Part shown: positions 38,304 to 46,950 of the stretch, piece after piece
Layout: each line of letters begins with the position of its first letter
Position numbering within the stretch: the stretch's first letter is position 1
DNA from: Betaproteobacteria bacterium
GTDB lineage: Bacteria > Pseudomonadota > Gammaproteobacteria > Burkholderiales > Burkholderiaceae_C
Assembly (NCBI GenBank): GCA_016704535.1
Contig: JADIZZ010000023.1
Coordinates: 186,001 to 250,000 of the forward strand
Reading direction: 5' to 3'
DNA length: 64,000 nt
The notes under the pieces: model-generated
Database searches by the model: none
Told to the model about the DNA's origin: nothing
What the model saw: the letters and a program-made list of their open reading frames with translations, nothing else
Program-made: the position numbers and the translations under genes

Positions 38304-39316
38304 GCAGTAGCACGATCCCCGCGACGGCCACCGTCAAGTTCATGGCCCGCGAGCAGCTGCTGGCCGAAGCCGCCATCGAGCCCGACAAGGTGCACACCGG
38401 CCCGGTGACCAAAGAGACGCAGATCATCGCCATCTACGGCAAGGGCGGCATCGGCAAGAGCTTCACCCTGGCCAACCTGAGCTACATGATGGCGCAGCAG
38501 GGCAAGAAGGTGCTGCTCATCGGCTGCGACCCGAAGAGCGACACCACCAGCCTGCTGTTCGGCGGCAAGGCCTGCCCTACGATCATCGAGACGAGCTCGA
38601 AGAAGAAGCTGGCCGGCGAGGCCGTGGCCATCGGCGACGTCTGCTTCAAGCGCGACGGTGTTTATGCGATGGAACTCGGCGGCCCCGAAGTCGGCCGCGG
38701 CTGCGGCGGGCGCGGCATCATCCACGGTTTCGAGACGCTCGAAAAACTCGGCTTCCACGACTGGGGCTTCGACTTCGTGCTGCTCGACTTCCTGGGCGAC
38801 GTGGTCTGCGGCGGCTTCGGCCTGCCGATTGCGCGCGACATGTGCCAGAAGGTCATCGTCGTGGCCAGCAACGACCTGCAGTCGCTGTACGTGGCGAACA
38901 ACGTCTGCAGCGCGGTCGAGTACTTCCGCAAGCTCGGCGGCAACGTCGGCGTGGCCGGCGTGGTGATCAACCGCGACGACGGCACCGGCGAGGCGAAGAA
39001 GTTCGCCGAAGCCGCCGGCATCCCGGTGCTGGCCACCATCCCGGCCAACGACGACATCCGCCGCAAGAGCGCCAGCTACGAAATCATCGGCCGCCCCGGC
39101 ACGCAGTGGGCGCCGCTGTTCGAGGAACTGGCCACCAACGTCGCCATCGCGCCGCCGGTGCGCCCGCGGCCGCAGACGCAGGACCAGTTGCTGGGCCTGT
39201 TCAGCGCCGAAGTGACGGGTCGCGACTTCAAGATGGAGCCGGCGACGGTCTTCGACATGGTGGGCAAACACGAGATCGTGAAGCCCACGCTCGAAGTGGT
39301 CTACGACGCCGCTTGA
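38300..39316 (+). CDS. bchX: chlorophyllide reductase iron protein
   Basis: 338 residues from the ATG at 38300. A nitrogenase NifH-like ATPase with P-loop GKGGIGKS (47-54) and switch region LIGCDPKSDTT. Two cysteines bridge a [4Fe-4S] cluster across the dimer (in GRGCGGRG and DVVCGGFG). BchX feeds electrons to BchYZ for reduction of the chlorophyllide B ring. An N-terminal extension before the P-loop is normal for BchX. Confidence 0.96.
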   Translation: MSSSTIPATATVKFMAREQLLAEAAIEPDKVHTGPVTKETQIIAIYGKGGIGKSFTLANLSYMMAQQGKKVLLIGCDPKSDTTSLLFGGKACPTIIETSSKKKLAGEAVAIGDVCFKRDGVYAMELGGPEVGRGCGGRGIIHGFETLEKLGFHDWGFDFVLLDFLGDVVCGGFGLPIARDMCQKVIVVASNDLQSLYVANNVCSAVEYFRKLGGNVGVAGVVINRDDGTGEAKKFAEAAGIPVLATIPANDDIRRKSASYEIIGRPGTQWAPLFEELATNVAIAPPVRPRPQTQDQLLGLFSAEVTGRDFKMEPATVFDMVGKHEIVKPTLEVVYDAA

Positions 39317-39320
39317 CTGG

Positions 39321-40859
39321 ATGAGCACCATGGGCGCCAACGACCTGCCAGTGCCAGCCGCCATCGAAGGCGATGGCCACGGCTGCCACTCGGGCAAGGA
39401 CGCCATGCTCGACGCCGCCAAGACGGCCGGCAAGGGCGAGGTGCTGGAACAGTACGCCAAGGACTACCCGCTGCCCGAGGGCGCGGGCCCGCACGAACAG
39501 CCGCAGAGCATGTGCCCGGCCTTCGGTTCGCTGCGCGTCGGGCTGCGCATGCGCCGCACGCACACCATCCTGTCGGGCAGCGCCTGCTGCGTCTACGGGC
39601 TGACCTTCACCAGCCACTTCTACGGCGCCAAGCGCAGCGTCGGCTACGTGCCCTTCAACAGCGAGAGCCTCGTCACCGGCAAGCTGTTCGAGGACATCCG
39701 CGAAGCCGTGCACGCCAAGGCCGACCCGGCGCAGTACGACAGCATCGTCATCATCAACCTGTGCGTGCCCACCGCCAGCGGCGTGCCGCTGCAGCTGCTG
39801 CCCAAGGCCATCAACGGCGTGCGCGTGATCGGCATCGACGTGCCGGGTTTCGGCGTGCCGACCCATGCCGAAGCCAAGGACGTGCTGGCCGGCGCGATGC
39901 TGCACTACGCGCGCACGGAGGCCGAGGCCGGCCCCGTCACCGCGCCGCGCAACGGCATCTCGACCAAGCCCACCGTCACGCTGCTGGGCGAGATGTTCCC
40001 GGCCGACCCGGTGATCATCGGCGCCATGCTCGAGCCCATGGGCCTGGCCGCCGGCCCCGTGGTGCCGACGCGTGAATGGCGTGAGCTGTATGCGGCGCTG
40101 GACTGCGCGACGGTGGCCGCCATCCACCCCTTCTACACCGCCAGTGTGCGCGAGTTCGTGACGGCTGGCCGTTCGGTGGTGGCCTCGGCCCCGGTGGGCC
40201 ATGACGGCACCGAAGCCTGGCTGCAGGCCATCGGCCAGGCCTGCAACATCGGCCAGGCGCAGATCGACGCGGCGAAGAACCGCTTCCTGCCCGTCATCAA
40301 GGCCGTGCTCGCCAAGACGCCGATCAAGGGCCGCATCACCGTCAGCGGCTACGAAGGCAGCGAACTGCTGGTGGCGCGCCTGCTCATCGAGAGCGGCGCC
40401 GATGTGCCCTACGTCGGCAGCGCCTGCCCGAAGACACCCTGGAGCGCGCCCGACCTGGAATGGCTGCAGGCCCGCGGCGTGCACGTGCAGTACCGCGCCA
40501 CGCTGGAGCAGGACATCGCCGCGGTGCGCGAGTTCAAGCCCGACCTGGCCATCGGCACCACGCCCGTGGTGCAGGCCGCCAAGCAGGCCACCATCCCGGC
40601 GCTGTACTTCACCAACCTGATCTCGGCGCGGCCGCTGATGGGCCCGGCCGGTGCCGGCTCGCTGGCTCAGGTGGTCAACGCGGCCATCGCCAACAAAGCC
40701 CGCTTCGAGCAGATGCGCGAGTTCTTCGACGACGTCGGCGGCGGTGACAAGTCCGGCGTCTGGGAAAACGTGCCCATCGAGCGCCCCGAGTTCCGAGCCG
40801 AGACCAAGCGCCAGGTCATCAAGCTGATGAAGAAGCGCAAGGCCGAGGAGATGATCTGA
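39321..40859 (+). CDS. bchY: chlorophyllide reductase subunit Y
   Basis: 512 residues. NifD-like component of chlorophyllide a reductase. Cysteines expected to hold the [4Fe-4S] cluster lie in QSMCPAFGSL, GSACCVYGL and INLCVPTASG. With BchZ it binds the substrate, and with BchX it performs the B-ring reduction that turns a chlorin into a bacteriochlorin. Its last base is shared with the bchZ ATG (TGATG). Confidence 0.96.
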   Translation: MSTMGANDLPVPAAIEGDGHGCHSGKDAMLDAAKTAGKGEVLEQYAKDYPLPEGAGPHEQPQSMCPAFGSLRVGLRMRRTHTILSGSACCVYGLTFTSHFYGAKRSVGYVPFNSESLVTGKLFEDIREAVHAKADPAQYDSIVIINLCVPTASGVPLQLLPKAINGVRVIGIDVPGFGVPTHAEAKDVLAGAMLHYARTEAEAGPVTAPRNGISTKPTVTLLGEMFPADPVIIGAMLEPMGLAAGPVVPTREWRELYAALDCATVAAIHPFYTASVREFVTAGRSVVASAPVGHDGTEAWLQAIGQACNIGQAQIDAAKNRFLPVIKAVLAKTPIKGRITVSGYEGSELLVARLLIESGADVPYVGSACPKTPWSAPDLEWLQARGVHVQYRATLEQDIAAVREFKPDLAIGTTPVVQAAKQATIPALYFTNLISARPLMGPAGAGSLAQVVNAAIANKARFEQMREFFDDVGGGDKSGVWENVPIERPEFRAETKRQVIKLMKKRKAEEMI

Positions 40860-42349
40860 TGGCCGGGCCGAAGCTCAATTACGTCATCGACCACGACCGC
40901 GCCGGCGGCTACTGGGGTGCCGTCTACGTCTTCACCGCCATCAAGGGCCTGCAGGTCATCATCGACGGCCCGGTCGGCTGCGAGAACCTGCCGGTGACCT
41001 CGGTCCTGCACTACACCGATGCGCTGCCGCCGCATGAGCTGCCGATTGTCGTGACGGGCCTGGCCGAAGAGCAGCTCGGCCGCGAAGGCACCGAAGGCTC
41101 GATGAAGCGTGCGCATGCAGCGCTCGACCCCGATCTGCCCAGTGTGGTGGTGACGGGCTCGATCGCCGAGATGATCGGCGGCGGCGTCACGCCCGAGGGC
41201 ACGACGATCCAGCGTTTCCTGCCGCGCACCATCGACGAAGACCAGTGGCAGTGCGCCAACCGCGCGATGTACTGGCTGTGGACGCAGTACGGCCTGCGCA
41301 AGGTGCCGCAGCGTGTGCCATTCAGCGATAGGCCGGCCGGCGAGAAGCCGCGCGTGAATCTCATCGGCCCCTGCTACGGCACCTTCAACATGCCCAGCGA
41401 CCTGGCCGAGATCCGCCGCCTGGTGCAGGGCATCGGCGCCGAGGTGAACATGGTCTTCCCGCTCGGCAGCCATCTCGCCGACGTCTCGCGCCTGGTCGAA
41501 GCCGACGTCAACATCTGCATGTACCGCGAGTACGGCCGTTTGCTGTGCGAGGCGCTGGAACGCCCCTACCTGCAGGCGCCCATCGGCCTGCACAGCACCA
41601 CCGCGTTCCTTCGCGAGCTGGGCCGCCTGCTGAACCTCGATCCCGAGCCCTTCATCCAGCGCGAGAAGCACACCACCATCAAGCCCATCTGGGACCTGTG
41701 GCGCAGCGTCACGCAGGACTTCTTCGGCACCGCGAACTTCGCGGTCGTGGCCGGCGAGACCTATGCCCGCGGCATCCGCCACTTCCTCGAAGACGAGATG
41801 GGCCTGCCCTGCAACTTCGCGGTGTCGCGCACGGCCGGCAGCAAGACCGACAACGAAACCGTGCGCCAGCTCGTGCACGAGAAGACGCCGCTGGTGATGT
41901 TCGGCAGCTACAACGAACGCATGTACCTGGCCGAAGTCGGCGGTGGCCACGGCCCGCGGCCGACCTACATACCGGCATCGTTCCCCGGCGCCATCATCCG
42001 CCGCGCCACCGGCACGCCCTTCATGGGCTACGCGGGCGCGACCTACATCATCCAGGAGTTCTGCAACGCGCTCTTCGACGCGCTGTTCAACGTCCTGCCG
42101 CTGGGCACCGATCTCGACAAGGTCGACGCGACGCCCGCGCGCTACTTCGGCGAACTGCCCTGGGACGAAGACGCGCAGGCGCTGCTCGACGAAGCCGTCG
42201 AAGCGCAACCGGTGCTGGTGCGCATCTCGGCCGCCAAACGCTGGCGCGACCAGGCCGAAGCCGACGCGCGACGCGCGGGCGAGGGCCGCGTCAACCTCGA
42301 GCGGGCGGCTCTGGCCTGCACGGGTTCGATGCCCAAGGTGCCCGCATGA
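40859..42349 (+). CDS. bchZ: chlorophyllide reductase subunit Z
   Basis: 496 residues. NifK-like partner of BchY, with the cluster-region Cys in IDGPVGCENLPV and the conserved IGPCYGTFNMPSDL and TAGSKTDNE. It starts in the bchY stop codon. A 51-codon open frame starts in its own stop (ATGA) and leads into pufB. Confidence 0.96.
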   Translation: MAGPKLNYVIDHDRAGGYWGAVYVFTAIKGLQVIIDGPVGCENLPVTSVLHYTDALPPHELPIVVTGLAEEQLGREGTEGSMKRAHAALDPDLPSVVVTGSIAEMIGGGVTPEGTTIQRFLPRTIDEDQWQCANRAMYWLWTQYGLRKVPQRVPFSDRPAGEKPRVNLIGPCYGTFNMPSDLAEIRRLVQGIGAEVNMVFPLGSHLADVSRLVEADVNICMYREYGRLLCEALERPYLQAPIGLHSTTAFLRELGRLLNLDPEPFIQREKHTTIKPIWDLWRSVTQDFFGTANFAVVAGETYARGIRHFLEDEMGLPCNFAVSRTAGSKTDNETVRQLVHEKTPLVMFGSYNERMYLAEVGGGHGPRPTYIPASFPGAIIRRATGTPFMGYAGATYIIQEFCNALFDALFNVLPLGTDLDKVDATPARYFGELPWDEDAQALLDEAVEAQPVLVRISAAKRWRDQAEADARRAGEGRVNLERAALACTGSMPKVPA

Positions 42350-42501
42350 GCCGCGACCGTCTCTGTCGCCGGCATGGCGGCCCATCGAATTGCATCGGGT
42401 GCACGGCGCATCCCTTGTCCCCGACGTTGCGGCAGCCCGCCGCGACCGCCCTTGCCGCGCGGGCTTTACGCGCGGCGCTGAAGGAGATTTCCTATGGCTG
42501 A
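42346..42501 (+). CDS. candidate 51-aa leader ORF between bchZ and pufB
   Basis: Starts at ATGA overlapping the bchZ stop and ends 8 bases inside pufB, which keeps the reading frame open across the whole gap. The product would be Cys- and Arg-containing (CRRHGG, CIGCTAHP) with no membrane helix, so it is not PufQ. It is too short for composition to decide. It could be a translated leader that couples bchZ and pufB translation, or chance. Confidence 0.3.
   Translation: MSRDRLCRRHGGPSNCIGCTAHPLSPTLRQPAATALAARALRAALKEISYG
42454..42476 (+). promoter_or_regulatory. hairpin just before the pufB ribosome site
   Basis: Perfect 8-bp stem GCCGCGCG/CGCGCGGC with a 7-base loop GGCTTTA. It ends 4 bases before the AAGGAG ribosome site (42481-42486). 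A 5' hairpin at this place would shield the very abundant puf message from 5' decay or mark an RNase E processing point, both known for puf mRNA in Rhodobacter. Confidence 0.55.
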
Positions 42502-42640
42502 AACCAAGGGCTCGATCTCGGGCCTGACCGACGAAGAAGCGCAGGAATTCCACCGGTATTACATCCAGGGTTTCATCGGCTTCACCGCCGTGGCACTGGC
42601 TGCACACATGCTGGTGTGGATCTGGCGTCCGTGGCTCTGA
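42494..42640 (+). CDS. pufB: light-harvesting 1 beta subunit
   Basis: 48 residues (MAETKGSISGLTDEEAQEFH... ending VWIWRPWL). Typical LH1 beta: the N-terminal SGLTxEEAxEFH motif, one membrane helix, and the bacteriochlorophyll-ligating His in AAHMLVWIW. It pairs with PufA to form the B875 ring around the reaction centre. A strong AAGGAG site sits 7 bases before the ATG. A 16-base palindrome CTGATCATCTGATCAG (42637-42652) straddles the stop. Confidence 0.95.
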   Translation: MAETKGSISGLTDEEAQEFHRYYIQGFIGFTAVALAAHMLVWIWRPWL

Positions 42641-42680
42641 TCATCTGATCAGACACACACCTGACAGAAAGCGATAAGTC

Positions 42681-42905
42681 ATGGCTAATTCAAACAGTGC
42701 AATTCATTCGGTGCCAATGGGGCCCGGGAACCGCAAGGAACTCGTTCTCTTTGGCCTGAGCTTTGTGGTGTTCCTGGTAATCGCCCTCACGGGCAGCTTG
42801 CTCGGACGGCCTTGGCGGACGTGGCTGCCCGGTGCGGAAGGCGTGGAGTCGTTATTCGGTGGCGTCAAAGCCGCTGTCTACACCTTCATGTCGTATGTAA
42901 TTTGA
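42681..42905 (+). CDS. uncharacterised single-helix membrane protein between pufB and pufA
   Basis: 74 residues (MANSNSAIHSVPMGPGNRKE...). One membrane helix (about 21-42) is followed by RPWRTWLPGAEG and a short helical, amphipathic tail (FGGVKAAVYTFMSYVI). No His lies in the helix, so it does not bind bacteriochlorophyll as alpha or beta chains do. It lies 40 bases after pufB and 17 before pufA, and its more relaxed codon use matches pufA. The start codon has only a weak ribosome site. Position suggests an accessory RC-LH1 polypeptide, comparable in role to PufX or protein-U but not similar in sequence. Family unknown to me. Confidence 0.8.
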   Translation: MANSNSAIHSVPMGPGNRKELVLFGLSFVVFLVIALTGSLLGRPWRTWLPGAEGVESLFGGVKAAVYTFMSYVI

Positions 42906-42922
42906 TTTAGGAGCTCGGAACC

Positions 42923-43129
42923 ATGTGGAGAATTTGGCGTTTGATAGACCCCCTTCGTGTCCTCGTGGCACAGGCGGTTTTCCTGTTCGGCATCGCAGTG
43001 ATGATTCATTTGATCCTGCTGAGCACGAACAAGTACAACTGGATGGACGGACCGGCAGTCAAGTCGGTGGCAGCGGCGAATGCGCCCATGCCCGCCGGTG
43101 TGACGTCACTGCCGTCGGCGAAGCCGTAA
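42923..43129 (+). CDS. pufA: light-harvesting 1 alpha subunit
   Basis: 68 residues. The start MWRIWRLIDPLRVLVAQ, the helix with ligating His in AVMIHLILLST and the KYNWMDG that follows are classic LH1 alpha. A C-terminal tail of about 25 residues rich in Ala, Pro and Ser extends into the periplasm. An AGGAG ribosome site precedes the ATG. Confidence 0.96.
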   Translation: MWRIWRLIDPLRVLVAQAVFLFGIAVMIHLILLSTNKYNWMDGPAVKSVAAANAPMPAGVTSLPSAKP

Positions 43130-43151
43130 GGCAAGTCGCGTCAGCGGCAGC

Positions 43152-43178
43152 GGGCGGGGCCGGCTTCCGGCTTCGCCC
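43152..43178 (+). promoter_or_regulatory. strong hairpin in the pufA-pufL gap
   Basis: Nested stems GGGCG/CGCCC and GCCGG/CCGGC around a CTT loop. In Rhodobacter, hairpins at this place protect the pufBA message segment and cause more LH1 than reaction-centre protein to be made. The same role is inferred here. Confidence 0.6.
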
Positions 43179-43204
43179 AGCTGCAACAAATCAGTCGCCG
43201 CAAG

Positions 43205-43218
43205 AGGGCATCCGCCCT
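43205..43218 (+). promoter_or_regulatory. second small hairpin before pufL
   Basis: AGGGC-ATCC-GCCCT, 5-bp stem, just upstream of the pufL ribosome region (CGGAGAA). Weaker than the 43152 hairpin. It may help segmental decay of the puf message. Confidence 0.4.
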
Positions 43219-43235
43219 GCGGTCGGAGAACATTC

Positions 43236-44075
43236 ATGGCCATGTTGAGTTTCGAGAGGAAGTACCGCGTTCGTGGCGGTACGCTCGTCGGAGGCGATCT
43301 CTTCGACTTCTGGGTGGGGCCGTTCTACGTCGGCTTCTTCGGGGTCACGACGATCTTCTTCTCCTTTGTCGGAACCGCGTTGATCCTGTGGGGCGCTGCC
43401 CAGGGGCCGACCTGGAACATCTGGCAGATCAACATCGCACCGCCCGACCTTTCCTACGGCCTGCGCATCGCGCCGCTGATGGCAGGCGGGCTCTGGCAGC
43501 TCATCACCGTGTGCGCGATCGGGGCCTTCGTCTCGTGGGCGCTGCGCGAGGTGGAGATCTGCCGCAAGCTGGGCATCCAGCTGCACGTGCCCATCGCCTT
43601 CGGCATGGCCATCTTCGCCTACGTCACGCTGGTGGTCATCCGCCCCGTGCTGCTGGGCGCCTGGGGCCACGGCTTCCCCTACGGCATCTTCAGCCACCTG
43701 GACTGGGTGTCGAACGTGGGCTACCAGTACCTGCACTTCCACTACAACCCGGCGCACATGATCGCCATCAGCTTCTTCTTCACGACGACGCTGGCGCTGT
43801 CGATGCACGGCGGCCTGATCCTCTCGGCCAGCAACCCGGCCAAGGGCCAGAACGTGAAGACCACCGACCATGAGGACACCTTCTTCCGCGACGCCATCGG
43901 TTACTCGATCGGCTCGCTGGGCATCCACCGCCTGGGCCTGTTCCTGGCGCTGGCCGCGGTCTTCTTCAGCGCGGTGTGCATCGTGATCAGCGGTCCCTTC
44001 TGGACCCGCGGCTGGCCCGAGTGGTGGGGCTGGTGGCTGAACATGCCGATCTGGTCGCAGTGGCCGCTGAAGTGA
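43236..44075 (+). CDS. pufL: photosynthetic reaction centre L subunit
   Basis: 279 residues. Five membrane helices. Conserved RC-L features: MLSFERKYRVRGGTL at the start, SHLDWVSNVGYQYLHFHYNPAHM holding His ligands of the special pair and accessory bacteriochlorophyll, and GIHRLG with the His ligand of non-haem iron. With PufM it binds the pigments and quinones that carry out charge separation. Confidence 0.98.
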   Translation: MAMLSFERKYRVRGGTLVGGDLFDFWVGPFYVGFFGVTTIFFSFVGTALILWGAAQGPTWNIWQINIAPPDLSYGLRIAPLMAGGLWQLITVCAIGAFVSWALREVEICRKLGIQLHVPIAFGMAIFAYVTLVVIRPVLLGAWGHGFPYGIFSHLDWVSNVGYQYLHFHYNPAHMIAISFFFTTTLALSMHGGLILSASNPAKGQNVKTTDHEDTFFRDAIGYSIGSLGIHRLGLFLALAAVFFSAVCIVISGPFWTRGWPEWWGWWLNMPIWSQWPLK

Positions 44076-44093
44076 GCGAGCAGGAGAACCCGC

Positions 44094-45068
44094 ATGGAAT
44101 ACCAGAACCTCTTCACCACGGTACGCGCCGTCGGTCCGCTGCACCAGGGGGTGCCGCTGGGCAAGGGTGACCTGCCGCGTGACTTCTCGCCCGTGGGCTT
44201 CAGCCCGCTGGCCTGGATGGGCATGGCCCAGATCGGCCCCATCTACCTGGGCCGGCTCGGCCTGGCTTCGCTGTTCTTCGGCACGCTGTCGTTCGTCATC
44301 ATCGGCTTCAACATGCTCGCCTCGGTGGGCTGGGATCCGGTGCAGTTCATCCGCCAGCTGTTCTGGCTTTCGCTCGACCCGCCGGCACCGAAGTACGGGC
44401 TGAGCCTGCCGCCGCTGAACGACGGCGGCTGGTGGCTGATGGCAGGCTTCTTCCTCACGGTCTCGATCGGCCTGTGGTGGGTGCGCATGTACACCCGGGC
44501 ACGGGCCCTGGGGCTGGGCACGCACGTCGCCTGGGCCTTTGCCGCGGCGATCTGGCTCTTCCTGGTGCTGGGCTTCATCCGCCCGGTGCTGATGGGCAGC
44601 TGGAGCGAGGCCGTGCCCTTCGGCATCTTCTCGCACCTCGATTGGACGGCGGCCTTCTCCATCCGCTACGGCAACCTCTTCTACAACCCCTTCCACGCGC
44701 TGTCGATCGCCTTCCTCTACGGCTCGACGCTGCTCTTTGCGATGCACGCCGGCACGGTGCTGTCGTGCAGCCGCTATGGCGCCGAACGTGAACTGGAGCA
44801 GATCGTCGACCGTGGCACGGGCTCCGAGCGCATGGCGCTGTTCTGGCGCTGGACGATGGGCTTCAACGCCACCACCGAATCCATCCACCGCTGGGCGTGG
44901 TGGTTCGCCGTGCTGTGCCCGCTGACCGGCGGCATCGGCATCCTGCTTTCGGGCACGGTGGTCGACAACTGGTACCTGTGGGCCGTGCAGCATGGCGTGG
45001 CCCCGCCCTACCCGCCGGTCTTCGGCACCGTGGTCGACCCGGCCACCCTGTCAGGAGCCAAGCCGTGA
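44094..45068 (+). CDS. pufM: photosynthetic reaction centre M subunit
   Basis: 324 residues. Five membrane helices, MEYQNLFTTVRAVGP start, SHLDWTAAFSIRYGNLFYNPFHALSI with special-pair His ligand, and SIHRWAWWFAV with the iron-ligating His. It pairs with PufL. Its final bases overlap the pufC start (TGATG), coupling the cytochrome subunit to M. Confidence 0.98.
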   Translation: MEYQNLFTTVRAVGPLHQGVPLGKGDLPRDFSPVGFSPLAWMGMAQIGPIYLGRLGLASLFFGTLSFVIIGFNMLASVGWDPVQFIRQLFWLSLDPPAPKYGLSLPPLNDGGWWLMAGFFLTVSIGLWWVRMYTRARALGLGTHVAWAFAAAIWLFLVLGFIRPVLMGSWSEAVPFGIFSHLDWTAAFSIRYGNLFYNPFHALSIAFLYGSTLLFAMHAGTVLSCSRYGAERELEQIVDRGTGSERMALFWRWTMGFNATTESIHRWAWWFAVLCPLTGGIGILLSGTVVDNWYLWAVQHGVAPPYPPVFGTVVDPATLSGAKP

Positions 45069-46114
45069 TGAGGAACCTGATGCGACTCACCAGCCTGATG
45101 GCCACCCTCGGCGCCGCCGTGCTGCTTGCCGGCTGCGAGCGCCCGCCCATCGATGCCGTGCAGCGCGGCTACCGCGGGCTGGCCATGGAGCAGGTCTACA
45201 ACCCGCGCACCCTGGCCGCGCAGATCCCACAGAACCAGCCGCCGGCGGCGATGGACGTCGGCAGCCCCGACGGCCCGAAGGCCGGTCAGATCCTTCAGAA
45301 CGTCAAGGTGCTGGGCGACCTGAGCATCGGCCAGTTCACGGCGCAGATGGCGGCCATCACGGCCTGGGTTTCGCCGAAGGAAGGCTGCGTCTACTGCCAC
45401 GACCTGGCCAACCTGGCCGACGACTCGAAATACACCAAGGTCGTCGCGCGCCGCATGATCCAGATGACGCAGAAGGTCAACGCCGACTGGAAGCCGCACG
45501 TCGCTGCCACCGGCGTCACCTGCTACACCTGCCACCGCGGCAACCCGGTGCCGGCCCTGACCTGGACGCAGCCACTGGCGCAGGACAAGCGCGCCGACTT
45601 CATCGGCAACCGCAACGGGCAGAACCTGGCCTCGCCGAGCGTCGGGCTCGCTTCGCTGCCGGCCGACCCGGTAACGAGCTACCTGATCAAGCCGACCAAC
45701 ATCCGCGTCGTCGGCACAACTTCACTGCCTACGGGCAACACGACGTCGATACAGGCCACCGAGGCCACCTACGCGCTGATGTTCCACTTCTCGGGCGCTT
45801 TGGGCGTGAACTGCACTTACTGCCACAACAGCCGCTCCCTCGGCAGCTGGGCCGAAAGCCCGCCGCAGCGCACGACGGCCTGGCACGGCATCTCGATGGT
45901 GCGCAACCTGAACACCGACTACCTGCTGCCGCTGGGCCCGACACTGCCCAAGAGCCGTCTGGGGCCGAATGGCGACACGCCCATCGTGGCCTGCGCCACC
46001 TGCCACCAGGGCGCCTACAAGCCGCTCTACGGCGCGCAGATGGCCAAGGACTGGCCGGGCCTGCTGGCCACCAACGGCACGCCCGCCGCGGCCGCCGCCA
46101 GCGCGCCGCAGTGA
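45068..46114 (+). CDS. pufC: reaction-centre tetrahaem cytochrome subunit
   Basis: 348 residues. A lipoprotein signal ends in LLAGC, so the mature protein is anchored by a lipidated Cys. Four haem c motifs are seen: CVYCH, CYTCH, CTYCH and CATCH. It re-reduces the special pair using soluble carriers such as cytochrome c or HiPIP. A C-terminal Ala-rich tail (AAAAASAPQ) is unusual but harmless. Confidence 0.97.
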   Translation: MRNLMRLTSLMATLGAAVLLAGCERPPIDAVQRGYRGLAMEQVYNPRTLAAQIPQNQPPAAMDVGSPDGPKAGQILQNVKVLGDLSIGQFTAQMAAITAWVSPKEGCVYCHDLANLADDSKYTKVVARRMIQMTQKVNADWKPHVAATGVTCYTCHRGNPVPALTWTQPLAQDKRADFIGNRNGQNLASPSVGLASLPADPVTSYLIKPTNIRVVGTTSLPTGNTTSIQATEATYALMFHFSGALGVNCTYCHNSRSLGSWAESPPQRTTAWHGISMVRNLNTDYLLPLGPTLPKSRLGPNGDTPIVACATCHQGAYKPLYGAQMAKDWPGLLATNGTPAAAAASAPQ

Positions 46115-46140
46115 GAGCCGACTAGACGCAGGCCCACCGC

Positions 46141-46950
46141 GTGAAGCCGAACGCGCTCCAGGGCCCGGTGCCGACAGCGCGGTCACCGGCGCCATCGGCG
46201 GGCGCCACCCGCGGCGACCGTATCGCCCCCGCGAGGGTCGAAGCCGCGTCAGGTGACGTGCGCACCGTCGGCAGCGTGGCCGTGCTGGTGCTGGCCGACA
46301 TGCAGCGCAGCGCGCGCCTGTGGGCCTGGGGGCGGCTGGTGCTGGGCACGCGAACGCTGCGCGGCACGCCGGGCCTGAACTTCGCCAAGGTGATGGGCAG
46401 TGGCGCCGAAGGGGGGTTCGGCCTGGCGCCCAGCGGCACGCACCGCGGCCTCTTCCTGGTTTTCGACGACGAACCGCACGCGCGCGCCTTCGTCGAACAC
46501 TCCCCCGTGCTCGCCGCCTGGCGCAACCATGCCCGCGAACTGCTGGTGGCCGTGCTGCGCGCCTACAGCAGCAAGGGCCTCTGGTCGGGCGCGGCGATGC
46601 AGACCACCGCGGCGGCGCCCGCGGCCGGCCCCATCGCCGCACTCACCCGGGCCTCGATCCGCCCGCGCCAGGCGCTGAAGTTCTGGCGCCTGTCGCCACC
46701 GGCCGAACGCGCGCTGGCCCAGGCCGATGGCTGCCTGCTGGCCGCCGGCCTGGGCGAAGCACCGCTCGTGCGCCAGTGCACCTTCAGCCTGTGGACCAGC
46801 ACCGAAGCCATGGACCGCTACGCCCGCAGCGGCGCGCACCAGCAGGCCATACGCACGGCCTACGGCGGCGGCTACTTCAGCGAGTCGATGTTCGTGCGCT
46901 TCGTGCCGCTGGACATCCGCGGCACCTGGCAGGGGCGGCAGCATGGCTGA
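46141..46950 (+). CDS. crtA: spheroidene monooxygenase
   Basis: 269 residues from a GTG at 46141; a GTG near residue 40 (GTG at 46258) is a likely alternative because the homologous region begins around VAVLVLADMQRSARLW. CrtA adds a keto group at C-2 of spheroidene, giving the red spheroidenone, in the presence of oxygen. FSLWTSTEAMDRYARSGAHQ is the recognisable core. Its end overlaps crtD by 8 bases. Confidence 0.9.
   Translation: MKPNALQGPVPTARSPAPSAGATRGDRIAPARVEAASGDVRTVGSVAVLVLADMQRSARLWAWGRLVLGTRTLRGTPGLNFAKVMGSGAEGGFGLAPSGTHRGLFLVFDDEPHARAFVEHSPVLAAWRNHARELLVAVLRAYSSKGLWSGAAMQTTAAAPAAGPIAALTRASIRPRQALKFWRLSPPAERALAQADGCLLAAGLGEAPLVRQCTFSLWTSTEAMDRYARSGAHQQAIRTAYGGGYFSESMFVRFVPLDIRGTWQGRQHG

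Noticed and set aside
42637..42652. Palindrome CTGATCATCTGATCAG across the pufB stop as an operator
   Set aside because: It lies within a transcribed operon, gives only a 5-bp stem with a 6-base loop, and matches no regulator site I know.
42681..42905. The small puf gene as PufX or PufQ
   Set aside because: PufX lies after pufM and has a different sequence; PufQ precedes pufB and is not similar. The position and sequence fit neither.
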